Both the position numbers and the translations under genes were made by a program. Below the pieces are notes generated by a model. That model saw only the letters and a program-made list of their open reading frames with translations. It was not told the origin of the DNA and did no database searches. Shown here one piece after another: positions 50,416 to 59,547 of a DNA stretch of 64,000 nt. How positions within the stretch are numbered: position 1 is the stretch's first letter; each line of letters starts with the position of its first letter. The stretch lies in the NCBI GenBank assembly GCA_964384905.1, contig CAYLND010000001.1, forward strand, positions 10,910-74,909, written 5' to 3'. The stretch is from Gp22-AA3 sp964384905 (lineage in GTDB: Bacteria > Acidobacteriota > Polarisedimenticolia > Gp22-AA2).

Positions 50416-50445
50416 TTCTCAGCGGCGGCGCTTCTATGCGATCAT
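50416..50445 (+). promoter_or_regulatory. Possible promoter of the 50481-56385 unit
   Basis: TTCTCA (50416-50421), 18-base spacer, then GATCAT (50440-50445) preceded by TGC. Start of transcription would be near 50452. Each box has four of six consensus bases, so support is modest. Confidence 0.3.
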
Positions 50446-50480
50446 GAATTGTCCGTGTCGTTCGGCCGGGAGGTTCCCAT

Positions 50481-51602
50481 TTGAAGGTCGCGATCCTGAT
50501 CGATGCGCTCAACCGAGGCGGGGCCGAGCGTCAGGTGCTGAACACGACCTGGGCGCTGTCCCGAGAGGGCTGCCCGGTCGAACTGATCCATTATTACGCG
50601 ATCGACGGCCGCTCCGGGTATGACCATCCGGCTTTCCACGAGGCCCGCGTCGTCTGCATTCCGAAACGCGGCCGGCCGCTCGGATTCGTCTGGCGGCTGG
50701 CCGGATATCTCCGGCGCGGCCGGTTCGACGTCGTGCATGCCTTCAAGTCGGTGCCGACGCTGTACGGCTGTCTGGCGGGGAAGCTGGCGGGGGTGCCCGT
50801 CATTCTCGGCGGATGCCAGGGGGAATACGAGGATCGGGGCCTCGCCCGGCTGGGGCATCGCATCGCGAAGCCGTTCCTGGCGGGCTGGATCACCAACACC
50901 CGCTCGATCGTCGAGTCCCTGGTGAGAGAAATCGGCGTTGCCCGGGAGGACTGTCACGTCGTCTACAACGGGATCGATCCCCGCTCCTTCGCATCGTCGC
51001 TGTCACCGTCCGGAGCGAGGACCAGGCTGGGCCTGCCGCCCGACGCGCAGACGGTGGTCATCGTCGCAGGGCTCCGGCCGGTCAAGAACCACCGCCTGTT
51101 CCTGGACATGGCGCGCCTCGTCCTGGCCCGGCTCCCGGAGACCCGTTTCCTTCTCGCGGGGGACGGCGAGGAGCGGCGCGCGCTGGAACGTTACGCGCGC
51201 GAAATCCAGGTGGCCGACCGCGTCCTCTTCCTGGGGAGCCGCTCCGACATACCGGACGTGCTGGCGGCAACCGACGTCTCCGTCCTGACCTCCCATTCGG
51301 AAGGCCTCCCGAACGCGCTGATCGAATCGATGGCCGTCGGTGTTCCGGTCGTCACCACCGATTACGCGGGCGCCGCGGAATTCATGACGGACGGAGAGGA
51401 AGGGTTCATCGTGCCGCGCGGCGACGCCCGCGCGATGGCCGACCGGGTGTGTCACCTCCTCGAGGACCCCTCGCGAAGGAAGACGATGGGCGAGAAAGGG
51501 ACGCGAACGATCGGCGGGCGGTTCAGCATGGAGATCATGGCCGCGGGATTCCTGGAGGTCTACCGCAGGTGCCTGGAGAGGGTCGCCCCGGTGACCGCGT
51601 GA
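50481..51602 (+). CDS. Family 4 glycosyltransferase
   Basis: This 373-residue GT-B enzyme starts MKVAILIDALNRGGAERQVL, and has NTRSIVESLVREIGV, VYNGIDPRSF, IVAGLRPVKNHRLFLDMA and the donor-site SHSEGLPNALIESMAVGVPVV with its E-x7-E pair. The TTG start is supported by GGGAGG seven bases upstream. Sugar specificity not known. It is coupled to the next gene by a GTGA overlap. Confidence 0.9.
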   Translation: MKVAILIDALNRGGAERQVLNTTWALSREGCPVELIHYYAIDGRSGYDHPAFHEARVVCIPKRGRPLGFVWRLAGYLRRGRFDVVHAFKSVPTLYGCLAGKLAGVPVILGGCQGEYEDRGLARLGHRIAKPFLAGWITNTRSIVESLVREIGVAREDCHVVYNGIDPRSFASSLSPSGARTRLGLPPDAQTVVIVAGLRPVKNHRLFLDMARLVLARLPETRFLLAGDGEERRALERYAREIQVADRVLFLGSRSDIPDVLAATDVSVLTSHSEGLPNALIESMAVGVPVVTTDYAGAAEFMTDGEEGFIVPRGDARAMADRVCHLLEDPSRRKTMGEKGTRTIGGRFSMEIMAAGFLEVYRRCLERVAPVTA

Positions 51603-52726
51603 TCAGGAAGCCCGCCGCGCTGGCCATCGTCGCCGGCTACCCGCCGCCCTACGGCGGAGTCACGGTCGAGGTGCAGCGGCTGCGATCGCTGCTGGACAGG
51701 CGGGGCGTGGACTACGTGATTTACAACGCGGTATCGGCCAGCGAAGACGGCGACCGGGTCCGATCGGTCTTTCGCCGCAGGACGCTCTGGACGCTGCGCT
51801 ATCTCCTGGGGGGACGTGAGCCGGCCGTCTATCTGATGTCGGGGAGGCTCATGGCCTGGCTTCTGGGGGCCTTCGCCGCGCGCTGGCGGGGCAAGCGCGT
51901 GCTCGTGCAGCTGCGCAACTCCTTCCTGGCGGATTGGATCGCTCGTTCGCCGTGGCGGCGTTTCTGGGCGGGTCTCGCCCTGCGCCATGTGACGGGCGTG
52001 GTCTGCGTCAGCAGGCTGCTGATGGACTGCGCGGTCACGGTGGGAGTCGATCCGCAGCGGCTCCTGTGGTCTCCGGCCTTCCTGCCTCCCGAGCTGGCGC
52101 CGGAGGACCGGCGGAATGTCGCTCCCGAAGTCTGGTCGTTCACCTCGGCCCACCGGCCCCTCATCGCGGCCAACGGCAAGGTGCTCTGGTACGAGGGGCA
52201 GGATCTCTATGGTCTTGATCAACTGGTGGAGCTGGCAGCCCGCCTGAAGCCGGACCTTCCCGAGGTCGGCATCGTCGTGTGCTTCTGGGACCACGTTCCC
52301 GAGGATGAGGCTTACCTGGCACGCCTCACGCGCCGCGCCGAGACGCTCGGGGTATCGGGGCACGTGCTTTTCAACACGAAGAAAGGGGCCTTCGTGCCGG
52401 TGCTCGAAGTGTCGGACGTCTTCGTCCGCCCCACCAATACCGATGGCGACGCGGTCTCGATCCGCGAGGCCCTCTATCTGGGCGTTCCGACCGTTGCCAG
52501 CGACGCCGTGGAGAGGCCGCCAGGGACGACGCTCTTTCGCACCCGGGATCTCGATGATTTGGAGGCCAAGGTGCGCAGCCTGCTCCGTGGCGGCCCGCGT
52601 CCTGAGCCACGCGTGCGGGGCCGGCTGAGCGAGCCGGATCGGACGCGTATCGAGGCCTACGTGTCCCTGCTCTCGTCCGTCGCCGCGGGTGGGGGTGCAA
52701 GGACGCGAGCGGCGCGCGCCGACTGA
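51599..52726 (+). CDS. GT-B type glycosyltransferase
   Basis: The 375-residue protein begins with a GT-B-like N-domain (IVAGYPPPYGGVTVEVQRL) and has VVCVSRLLMDCAV, then VFVRPTNTDGDAVSIREAL and YLGVPTVASDAVERP as donor-site region. The DGDAVSIREAL stretch replaces the usual EGFGL motif of GT4, so it is a diverged member. The central part is less typical (SPAFLPPEL instead of the NGVD turn). The GTG overlaps the preceding stop. Specificity unknown. Confidence 0.8.
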   Translation: MIRKPAALAIVAGYPPPYGGVTVEVQRLRSLLDRRGVDYVIYNAVSASEDGDRVRSVFRRRTLWTLRYLLGGREPAVYLMSGRLMAWLLGAFAARWRGKRVLVQLRNSFLADWIARSPWRRFWAGLALRHVTGVVCVSRLLMDCAVTVGVDPQRLLWSPAFLPPELAPEDRRNVAPEVWSFTSAHRPLIAANGKVLWYEGQDLYGLDQLVELAARLKPDLPEVGIVVCFWDHVPEDEAYLARLTRRAETLGVSGHVLFNTKKGAFVPVLEVSDVFVRPTNTDGDAVSIREALYLGVPTVASDAVERPPGTTLFRTRDLDDLEAKVRSLLRGGPRPEPRVRGRLSEPDRTRIEAYVSLLSSVAAGGGARTRAARAD

Positions 52727-52745
52727 CCCGCCTGCGGGGGCCGAC

Positions 52746-54899
52746 TTGAAACAGGTCCTACAGAATCTCAGGACAGGAGAGATCGAGGTCGCCGAGGTTC
52801 CGTGTCCTGCCCTGCTCCCGGGCCATCTGCTGGTCCAGACGCGGGCGTCCCTCATCTCGTCCGGCAGCGAGCGAACGCTCCTGACGTTCGGGCAGTCCTC
52901 CTGGCTGAACAGGGCGCGCAGTCAGCCTGACAAGGTGCGGCGTGTCGTGGAGAAGATCCGCGTGGACGGCCTCGTGCCGACCCTCGAAGCCGTTTTCGCG
53001 CGGCTGGACGAGCCGCTCCCGCTCGGGTACTGCAATGCGGGCGTCGTCGTGGAGACGGGCGCAGGCGTGGAGCGATTCCGCCCGGGCGACCGGGTCGCGA
53101 GCAACGGACCCCATGCGGAGATGGTCTCGGTGCCGACCAACCTCTGCGCGCGCGTTCCCGACACAGTCCCGGACGAGCGCGCGGCCTTTGCGGTCCTGGG
53201 GTCCATCGCGCTGCACGGAACGCGTCTGCTCGAGCCGACGCTGGGCGAGTCGGTGGTCGTGTTCGGGCTGGGTCTCGTCGGGCTCCTCGCGGTCCAGGTG
53301 CTCCGAGCGCACGGCTGCAGAGTCCTGGGGATCGATCCGAACCCCGCGCGGCGCGATCGGGCGACCGTCCTCGGAGCGGACTCGACGCAGGATCTGGCGC
53401 CAGGCGGCGACCCCATGGCCGCGGCCTCGGCGTTCTCGTCACGACGTGGCGTGGACGGAGTCCTGATCGCGGCTTCCGCTCCCGGTAACGAGATCATCCG
53501 TCAGGCCGCCAGGATGTGTCGCAAGCGCGGTCGGATCGTTCTCATCGGTGTGGTGGGGCTCGATCTCGACCGGACCGATTTCTACGAGAGGGAGCTCTCC
53601 TTCCGCGTGTCCTGCTCCTACGGCCCGGGTCGCTATGATCCGGAGTACGAATCCGGCGGCCGGGACTACCCGCTGGCCTACGTGCGCTGGACCGAGCAGC
53701 GCAACCTGGAGGCGGTGCTCTCCCTGATGGCGGACGGCCGCCTCGACGTCGGTCCCTTGATCACCACCCGGGTGCCGCATGGGGAGGCGTCGCGAGCCTA
53801 TCAGTCCCTGACCACGGACGCTGACGCCCTCGGCATCGTCCTCGAGTATCCCAGGAAGCCCGCGCCGTTGCAGCGAGTCGTCCAGTCGTCGGCGAGCGTC
53901 CCCCGCCAGGAGGCCTCCGGCGTTTCGGTCGGCGTGATCGGCGCCGGCGATTTCGCGAGCTCGATCCTGCTGCCGGCCCTGCGTCGGTCGGGAGTCCATC
54001 TGGAATCGATCGCGGCGCGTCACGGTGTCTCCGCGGCGCGCGCGGGGCGCACCTTCGGATTCCGTCAGGTCAGCAGCGATCATCGCGTCGTTCTCGAGAA
54101 TCCCGTCGTGAACACGGTCTTCATCGTGACGCGTCACGACAGCCATGCCCGACTCGCGATCGAGGCGCTCGAGGCCGGGAAGAACGTGTTCGTGGAGAAG
54201 CCCCTGGCGCTCGACCGCGACGAGCTGCAGGCCGTGGCGCGCGTGCATGCGTCAGCGGGCCGGCAGCTGGTGGTTGGATTCAATCGCCGCTTCTCGCCGC
54301 ACGCGCGGGCCCTGAAGCGGCTCCTGATGGCGCGGCGGACGCCGGCCACCCTCATCATGACCGTGAACGCCGGCTCTCTTCCTCCCGGTCACTGGCTGCA
54401 GGATCCGCGACAGGGGGGCGGCCGCCTCGTCGGCGAGGCCGTGCATTGGATCGATCTGCTGCTGTTCCTCGTGGATCATCCGATCGTCTCGGTCGCGTGC
54501 GCGCGCCTGGGAGCGGGCCCACCAGATCCCCCGGGGGATTCCGTGACCCTGACCCTCGCCTTCGCGGACGGATCGATCGGCACGATCCACTACCTCACGG
54601 AGGGGAGCCGGCGCTTCCCGAAGGAGCGGCTCGAGATCGTGTTCGAAGGGCGCATCCTGCAGCTCGATAATTTCCGCACGCTGACGGGCTTCGGGGTCCC
54701 CGGGTTCTCCCGGCTGCGCACGTGGCGCCAGGACAAGGGGCATCGCGCCGAGCTGGCCGCGTTCATCGACTCGGTCCGACGGGGAGGCGAGCCGACGATT
54801 CCCTTCGCCGACCTCGAGCACGTCACGCTCGCCAGCTTTGCCGCCCTCGAATCGGCCCGCATGGGGAGCGTGGTCCGGCTGGCACCGGTCCATTCCTAG
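52746..54899 (+). CDS. Two-domain oxidoreductase (zinc-type ADH fused to Gfo/Idh/MocA)
   Basis: The 717-residue protein joins a medium-chain alcohol-dehydrogenase-like domain (about residues 1-370: KQVLQNLRTGEIEV, GLGLVGLLAVQVLRAHGC) to a Gfo/Idh/MocA NAD(P)-dependent domain (about 390-710: VGVIGAGDFASSILLPAL, NVFVEKPLAL, GGRLVGEAVHWIDLLLF). Such fusions recur in bacterial surface-polysaccharide loci together with heparinase-like and WbuB-like proteins and probably modify a nucleotide sugar or a linked sugar. The TTG at 52746 gives the family start; an upstream frame to 52689 lacks similarity. Confidence 0.88.
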   Translation: MKQVLQNLRTGEIEVAEVPCPALLPGHLLVQTRASLISSGSERTLLTFGQSSWLNRARSQPDKVRRVVEKIRVDGLVPTLEAVFARLDEPLPLGYCNAGVVVETGAGVERFRPGDRVASNGPHAEMVSVPTNLCARVPDTVPDERAAFAVLGSIALHGTRLLEPTLGESVVVFGLGLVGLLAVQVLRAHGCRVLGIDPNPARRDRATVLGADSTQDLAPGGDPMAAASAFSSRRGVDGVLIAASAPGNEIIRQAARMCRKRGRIVLIGVVGLDLDRTDFYERELSFRVSCSYGPGRYDPEYESGGRDYPLAYVRWTEQRNLEAVLSLMADGRLDVGPLITTRVPHGEASRAYQSLTTDADALGIVLEYPRKPAPLQRVVQSSASVPRQEASGVSVGVIGAGDFASSILLPALRRSGVHLESIAARHGVSAARAGRTFGFRQVSSDHRVVLENPVVNTVFIVTRHDSHARLAIEALEAGKNVFVEKPLALDRDELQAVARVHASAGRQLVVGFNRRFSPHARALKRLLMARRTPATLIMTVNAGSLPPGHWLQDPRQGGGRLVGEAVHWIDLLLFLVDHPIVSVACARLGAGPPDPPGDSVTLTLAFADGSIGTIHYLTEGSRRFPKERLEIVFEGRILQLDNFRTLTGFGVPGFSRLRTWRQDKGHRAELAAFIDSVRRGGEPTIPFADLEHVTLASFAALESARMGSVVRLAPVHS

Positions 54900-54903
54900 C
54901 GAC

Positions 54904-56385
54904 ATGGCCCATCCTCTCCCGCCGTTCGTTCAGGTTCCGTGCCGCTCGGGCTCACGTGACCTCAGGATCGTCGTGCTCACGTCGACGGCGGTCCGGATCG
55001 CCTTCATCCTGTGGGGCTTGTCGGGGGATTACATCAAGCCCTTTCACGGCATGTCGGACGTTGACTTCACGGGCGGGTATGCGATCGCGGCGGGATACGG
55101 CTATGTGACCGGTGCTCCCTGGGTGTCGGCCCGGCTCACCGACATGTACCAGCGGGTGACCGAGGGAACGCTGATGGCCGCGCCCGGGACGGTGGAGCCG
55201 ATCGACCGGGGCGATCTCGTTCCCAGGACCATCCACCCGCCGGGATTGGCACTCCTCGTGGCCGGCCTGCATCGTCTGCTCGGGACGAGCGCCTCTCTCC
55301 CCGTGGAGATCCTGGGAGCGGTCCTGGACACCGTCTCGGCGGCACTGGTGTGGCGGATCAGCGCGTCGTGGCTCGGCGCGCGCGTGGCGTTTGCCGCGGG
55401 TCTATGCCATGCCCTGTTCCCTCCGTTCGGCTACTGGTCGACAGTCGCGAAGTCGTCGGACGGGCTGCTGGGCTTCTTCATCATCGCGAGCCTCGCCTGC
55501 GGCCTGCGGGCGACCCAGGCGGTCGGGCCGGCGGCCGCGGGATGGGTCGTGGCCGCCGGAGCCCTTCTCGGGGTCGGCTGCTACCTGCGGCCGGACTACC
55601 TCATGCTCCCGCCGGTCGTGGGAGCGGCGGCCGGACTGGCCACCCGCCGATGGCGGAGAGCGGCGATTGGTGTCGTGCTGGCCCAGGGGGTGGCCATTCT
55701 GTGCCTCGTTCCATGGGCCTATCGCAATGAGAGGGAGACGGGCTGGTGGATCTTCACGAGCAGCAGCGTGGGGGGCACGCTGGTGAGCGGGCTGGGGGAG
55801 TTCAGCAACTCCTGGGGCATCGGAAGCACGGACGACGATCGTGAGAGGGAGGCTCACGCGCTCGGATTCTCCGACCCGTTCCAGCCGGAAGCGGATGCCT
55901 ATTTCCGCCATGTCTTCGCGCAGAAAATCAGGGAGCGGCCCGGGGCCTTTCTCCTCGCCATCGTCCGGCGCCTGCCCCTCTCCCTGGCGACGCCTTACAC
56001 GTGGGGATTGATCAATCCCTGGAAGACGGAGACCTTCACCGAGGCGCGTCAGACCGGTCTCGATCAGTACGACGTGGTCCTGAAGCGTCCGCGATACGTG
56101 CTGGCGGCGTACTGGGACCGTCTGGCCATGGCGCTCGTGACCTTGGCGTGCACGATGGGAACGGCCGCCATGCTCGTCCTCGAACGACACCGCGCCGCCG
56201 ATCTCCTCCTGCTCATCAGTCCTCACGTCTACTCGATGGCCGTGCATCTGCTGACCCACATGGAGCCGCGCTACCTGCTCCCGAGCATGTCCCTCTGGCT
56301 GATCGGGCTGGCCTACGTCATCGCGCAGGGATGGGAGTCGAAGCGAGTCGATGCGGGGCGCGTGAGTCGGGGCCTCGGCGCGTGA
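54904..56385 (+). CDS. Multi-pass membrane glycosyltransferase (GT39/ArnT-like)
   Basis: The 493-residue protein has around nine or ten hydrophobic helices and a long periplasmic loop after helix 1. The acidic pair in MSDVDFTGGYAIA and the segment PRTIHPPGLALLVAGLHRLLG fit polyprenyl-phosphate-dependent GT-C enzymes, as does RPDYLMLPPVV. It would transfer a sugar from a polyprenyl-phosphate carrier in the periplasm. A polymerase (Wzy) role is an alternative that cannot be excluded. It follows the two-domain oxidoreductase by four bases. Confidence 0.75.
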   Translation: MAHPLPPFVQVPCRSGSRDLRIVVLTSTAVRIAFILWGLSGDYIKPFHGMSDVDFTGGYAIAAGYGYVTGAPWVSARLTDMYQRVTEGTLMAAPGTVEPIDRGDLVPRTIHPPGLALLVAGLHRLLGTSASLPVEILGAVLDTVSAALVWRISASWLGARVAFAAGLCHALFPPFGYWSTVAKSSDGLLGFFIIASLACGLRATQAVGPAAAGWVVAAGALLGVGCYLRPDYLMLPPVVGAAAGLATRRWRRAAIGVVLAQGVAILCLVPWAYRNERETGWWIFTSSSVGGTLVSGLGEFSNSWGIGSTDDDREREAHALGFSDPFQPEADAYFRHVFAQKIRERPGAFLLAIVRRLPLSLATPYTWGLINPWKTETFTEARQTGLDQYDVVLKRPRYVLAAYWDRLAMALVTLACTMGTAAMLVLERHRAADLLLLISPHVYSMAVHLLTHMEPRYLLPSMSLWLIGLAYVIAQGWESKRVDAGRVSRGLGA

Positions 56386-56389
56386 ACGT

Positions 56390-56418
56390 TTGACTGGCGC
56401 GCGTGGGTCTGCTACCGT
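56390..56418 (+). promoter_or_regulatory. Promoter of the 1039-residue outer-membrane protein gene
   Basis: TTGACT (56390-56395), 17-base spacer, TACCGT (56413-56418) with TGC before it. Transcription would start near 56425, only a few bases before the ATG at 56428, so the message would be almost leaderless. No ribosome site is present, which agrees. Confidence 0.48.
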
Positions 56419-56427
56419 GCGGCGCTC

Positions 56428-59400
56428 ATGACCGCGGGGTCCTTCAACCGCCCGTTCTTCCTCGTGCTGCTTCTTCTCGTCGGCACCGCCGATCCCAGGG
56501 CGGCCGCGGACAATCGTCCCAAGTCGCCGATCCTCGGTCTCGGTCACGAGTACGATCTCGGAGGCGACCGTGAAGAGTTCCTGCTTCCGGATCCCCTCGT
56601 CGATCCCTCGATCGCGCCGGACCATCCTTTGTACGTGAGAATCCGCGCCCCCTGGTCCCTGCTCGAGCCACAGCCGGGAACGTACGATTGGAGCGAGGTC
56701 GACCGGATCGTCGCGCCTTATCGCGACGCGCGCTACGTCGTCACGCTCTGCGTGTACGGCGTGAATCGTTCGGTGGACGCCCTGGGTCTCCCGCCGTCGG
56801 CCGCTCATCCACAGATCATGAAAGCCTGGCTCGAGCTCTTGCGCGCGACCGCGACCCATTTCAAGGGACAGGTTCGCACCTACGAGATCTGGGACGCTCC
56901 CAATCGCGAGAGCGGTTGGGCCTCGGGAGGCGCGGCGGACTTCGCCTACGTCCTCAAGTCGTCCTCCGTGACCATCCGCTCGGCGGATCCCGGCGCGCTG
57001 ATCGCTCAGGGTGCGCTTGCGGTCGCGGCGGACACCATCGACAGCGATCTCGGGTGGCAGGAGGCGCTGTACGCGCGGGACGTGGCGACCTACGTGGATG
57101 TTCTGCCCCTCCTCCCCGCGTCGGGGGCGCCCTTCGCCACGATCCTGTCACGCGCCGACGAGATCCTCCTCCAGAGCGATCCGTCCGCCCAGCTTTGGGC
57201 GGTCGGGGTGGCGCTCGAAGGAGACACCGATCGCGATCGGGCGTCCGACCTCCTCGCGAAGTTCATCGTGGGCCAGGGCGAGGGCGCCGCCGTCGTCAGC
57301 TTCGATCTGGAGGCCGACGTCGAAGGTCGGCCGGAGTTTCCCGGCGTGCTTCTCGACATCCACAAGCTGTTTCTCCCCACTTACGGTCGCGTGACCGGCG
57401 CACCGGTCGAGCTCGAGACTTCGACGGGAGAGGGACCCAAGCCACTCCAGGGCGTTACGGTCTACCGATTCTTCGACGCGGCATCCTTCCAGGGATTGAT
57501 CGGCTTCTTCGCCCACTCGGTCGTGACCGAGCCGGAGGTCCGTCTCCTGATTCCGACCGCGGCGGTCCGCGGCGTCGTCACCTACGACATCATCGGGGGA
57601 GCCGCCGGTCCCCCGGGAGGGGTCGAGACCGACCAGAAGAGCAACACCACGCGGGTGCCGGTGGCGGTGCTGCGACGGCCTCTCGTGGTGCAGTACGCCC
57701 GCGTCCCGATCAAGGGATTCGAAGCGGAAAAGCAGGAGGTCCGCGTCCACGGAACCTCGCTCATCACCGCGGAGGAGATCATCGCCGCGCACCAGGCTTT
57801 CATGGCGGACCAAAAATTCCGGCTGAAGAATTATCGCGCCGATGCCCTGCTCACCTACCATGCGAAAATCGCCGGGAGCAACACGATCGACATCAGCTTC
57901 GACAACGCCTTCTTCTGGGACACCGGCACGGGCGCCGAATGGCAGCAACGCGCGTTCTACTACAACGGGGTGCTCTGGAGAGGGAAGAAGCTTCCGGAGC
58001 TGCCGATCCCGCAGCCCGAAAAGGTGTTCACCCTTCCGCTCGATATCAATCTCAACAAGGATTACACGTACCAATACGTAGGCCAGGACAAGGTCGGGGA
58101 ATTCGACTGCTACGTCCTGGACTTCAAGCCTGTCGATCGCATGAAGATCCTGTACGAAGGCCGGGCGTGGATTGAATCGAGGACCTTCGCTCCGATCAAG
58201 ACGTCCACCGTGGAGACTCACCTGTCGGCGCCGGTGACCTCCAACCAGGAACAGGACGTCTACGCGCCGCAGACGGGGCCCGACGGCTCGACGTTTTGGA
58301 TCCTGTCGAGGGTCGAAGGGCAGCAGATTCTCTCGGTGGCGGGGGAAAACCTTGTCCTCTTGCGCGAGATCGACTTCAAGAATCTACTGATCAACGATGC
58401 CAATTTCGCTCGGGGCCGGGACGAGGCGTATCGCTCGGATCGTCCGATGCTGCGCGACACCGACCAGGGGCTTAAATACCTGGAGCGCACGCCGGGCGGT
58501 GATCGGATCGTCAGGGACAGGACGCGCAAGTCCGCACTCCTCGGCCTGGCGGGCCTCTACCGGCAGCCCGGGATCGAATACCCGGTCCTCCCGCTCGCGG
58601 GCGTGGGGTATTTCAACTTCGATGTGGGCGGACGCAACGTGCAGACCAACGCGCTCATCGGCGGTGTCATCAACCTGTTCTCGATGACCGACCCGCACGT
58701 GTTCGGCAAAAAGCTCGATGCGACGGTGCAAGTGGTGGGCCTGGCGGTGAACATCACGGACCAGCTGTACGTGGAAGGCCGGAAGATTCCGGAGAGCAAC
58801 GTGGATGTCCGGACCCAGAGCCTGTCGGGGGGGCTCGGGACGCCGCTGGGGAACTTCATGCGGGTCAAGCTGACCTACAACTTGAAGTACGCCAACTACA
58901 GCCGCGATCGCGACACCGAAGGGTTCATCGTTCCTTCCGACACGTTGATCCAGTCACCCGGACTCGAGTGGGAATTCAATCGTGCCGCCTGGACCGTGAC
59001 GGCGGCGGGCGAGAAGAGCTTTCGCAACCACTGGAAGCCCTGGGGCGACTCGGACGCGGTCTGCCCCTCGCTGGGGTCGTGTCTGGCGGACTTCGACCCC
59101 GACCAGAAGGATTACCTGACCTACGAGTTCACGGCGGCGAAACAGGTGTTCCTGCCCCTGTTCCAGAAGCTCCGATTCGAGGCCATCTGGCAGACCGGCT
59201 CCCATCTGGATCGCTTCAGCGAACATCAGTTTACCTTTTTCGGGAACAGACTCCGGGGGTTCTCGGGCTCCGGCGTGCGCTACGATCGCGGTGCGATCGC
59301 TCGGGCGGAGTACTCGTTCAACATCGCGGACGTCATTCGATTCGAGGCGGATGTGGATCGGGCTTACGTCAAGGACACGCTGACCTCACAGGATTTCCAT

Positions 59401-59547
59401 TCGTTCACGGGGTTCGGGATCTCGGGCAACACCGCCGGACCCTGGGAGACCGTCCTGCAGTTCGATATCGGAGTCGCCGTGCAATCGGACATCAGCCGGC
59501 TGACCGGCGACACCGAGTTCCAGATCGGGATCCTCAAGTACTTTTGA
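56428..59547 (+). CDS. Three-domain outer-membrane protein: glycosidase-like, LolA-like and beta-barrel
   Basis: This 1039-residue protein has a signal peptide (about residues 1-27, ending DPRAAADN). Residues 35-430 look like a TIM-barrel glycoside hydrolase of clan GH-A (WSLLEPQPGTYDWSEVDRI). The acid/base motif, normally W-N-E-P-N, reads WDAPN with Ala157 in place of Glu, so catalysis is unlikely. Residues 440-660 resemble LolA/LppX-like lipid-binding sheets (ADALLTYHAKIAGSNTIDIS, GRAWIESRTFAPIK). Residues 690-1039 alternate polar and aromatic residues as in an outer-membrane barrel and end in Phe (QIGILKYF), the BAM recognition signal. Last gene of the polysaccharide locus. I know no characterised protein with this order; the domain calls are inferences. 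Confidence 0.7.
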   Translation: MTAGSFNRPFFLVLLLLVGTADPRAAADNRPKSPILGLGHEYDLGGDREEFLLPDPLVDPSIAPDHPLYVRIRAPWSLLEPQPGTYDWSEVDRIVAPYRDARYVVTLCVYGVNRSVDALGLPPSAAHPQIMKAWLELLRATATHFKGQVRTYEIWDAPNRESGWASGGAADFAYVLKSSSVTIRSADPGALIAQGALAVAADTIDSDLGWQEALYARDVATYVDVLPLLPASGAPFATILSRADEILLQSDPSAQLWAVGVALEGDTDRDRASDLLAKFIVGQGEGAAVVSFDLEADVEGRPEFPGVLLDIHKLFLPTYGRVTGAPVELETSTGEGPKPLQGVTVYRFFDAASFQGLIGFFAHSVVTEPEVRLLIPTAAVRGVVTYDIIGGAAGPPGGVETDQKSNTTRVPVAVLRRPLVVQYARVPIKGFEAEKQEVRVHGTSLITAEEIIAAHQAFMADQKFRLKNYRADALLTYHAKIAGSNTIDISFDNAFFWDTGTGAEWQQRAFYYNGVLWRGKKLPELPIPQPEKVFTLPLDINLNKDYTYQYVGQDKVGEFDCYVLDFKPVDRMKILYEGRAWIESRTFAPIKTSTVETHLSAPVTSNQEQDVYAPQTGPDGSTFWILSRVEGQQILSVAGENLVLLREIDFKNLLINDANFARGRDEAYRSDRPMLRDTDQGLKYLERTPGGDRIVRDRTRKSALLGLAGLYRQPGIEYPVLPLAGVGYFNFDVGGRNVQTNALIGGVINLFSMTDPHVFGKKLDATVQVVGLAVNITDQLYVEGRKIPESNVDVRTQSLSGGLGTPLGNFMRVKLTYNLKYANYSRDRDTEGFIVPSDTLIQSPGLEWEFNRAAWTVTAAGEKSFRNHWKPWGDSDAVCPSLGSCLADFDPDQKDYLTYEFTAAKQVFLPLFQKLRFEAIWQTGSHLDRFSEHQFTFFGNRLRGFSGSGVRYDRGAIARAEYSFNIADVIRFEADVDRAYVKDTLTSQDFHSFTGFGISGNTAGPWETVLQFDIGVAVQSDISRLTGDTEFQIGILKYF

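Noticed and set aside
50391..50420. GC-rich inverted repeat CCGGCC...GGCCGG between divergent genes, considered as a terminator.
   Set aside because: Only six base pairs with a 10-base loop and no T-run, and it lies upstream of both genes rather than downstream.
55402..56859. A 485-codon minus-strand open frame opposite the membrane glycosyltransferase.
   Set aside because: The opposite strand has membrane-helix and family features and correct codon bias, while this frame has none.
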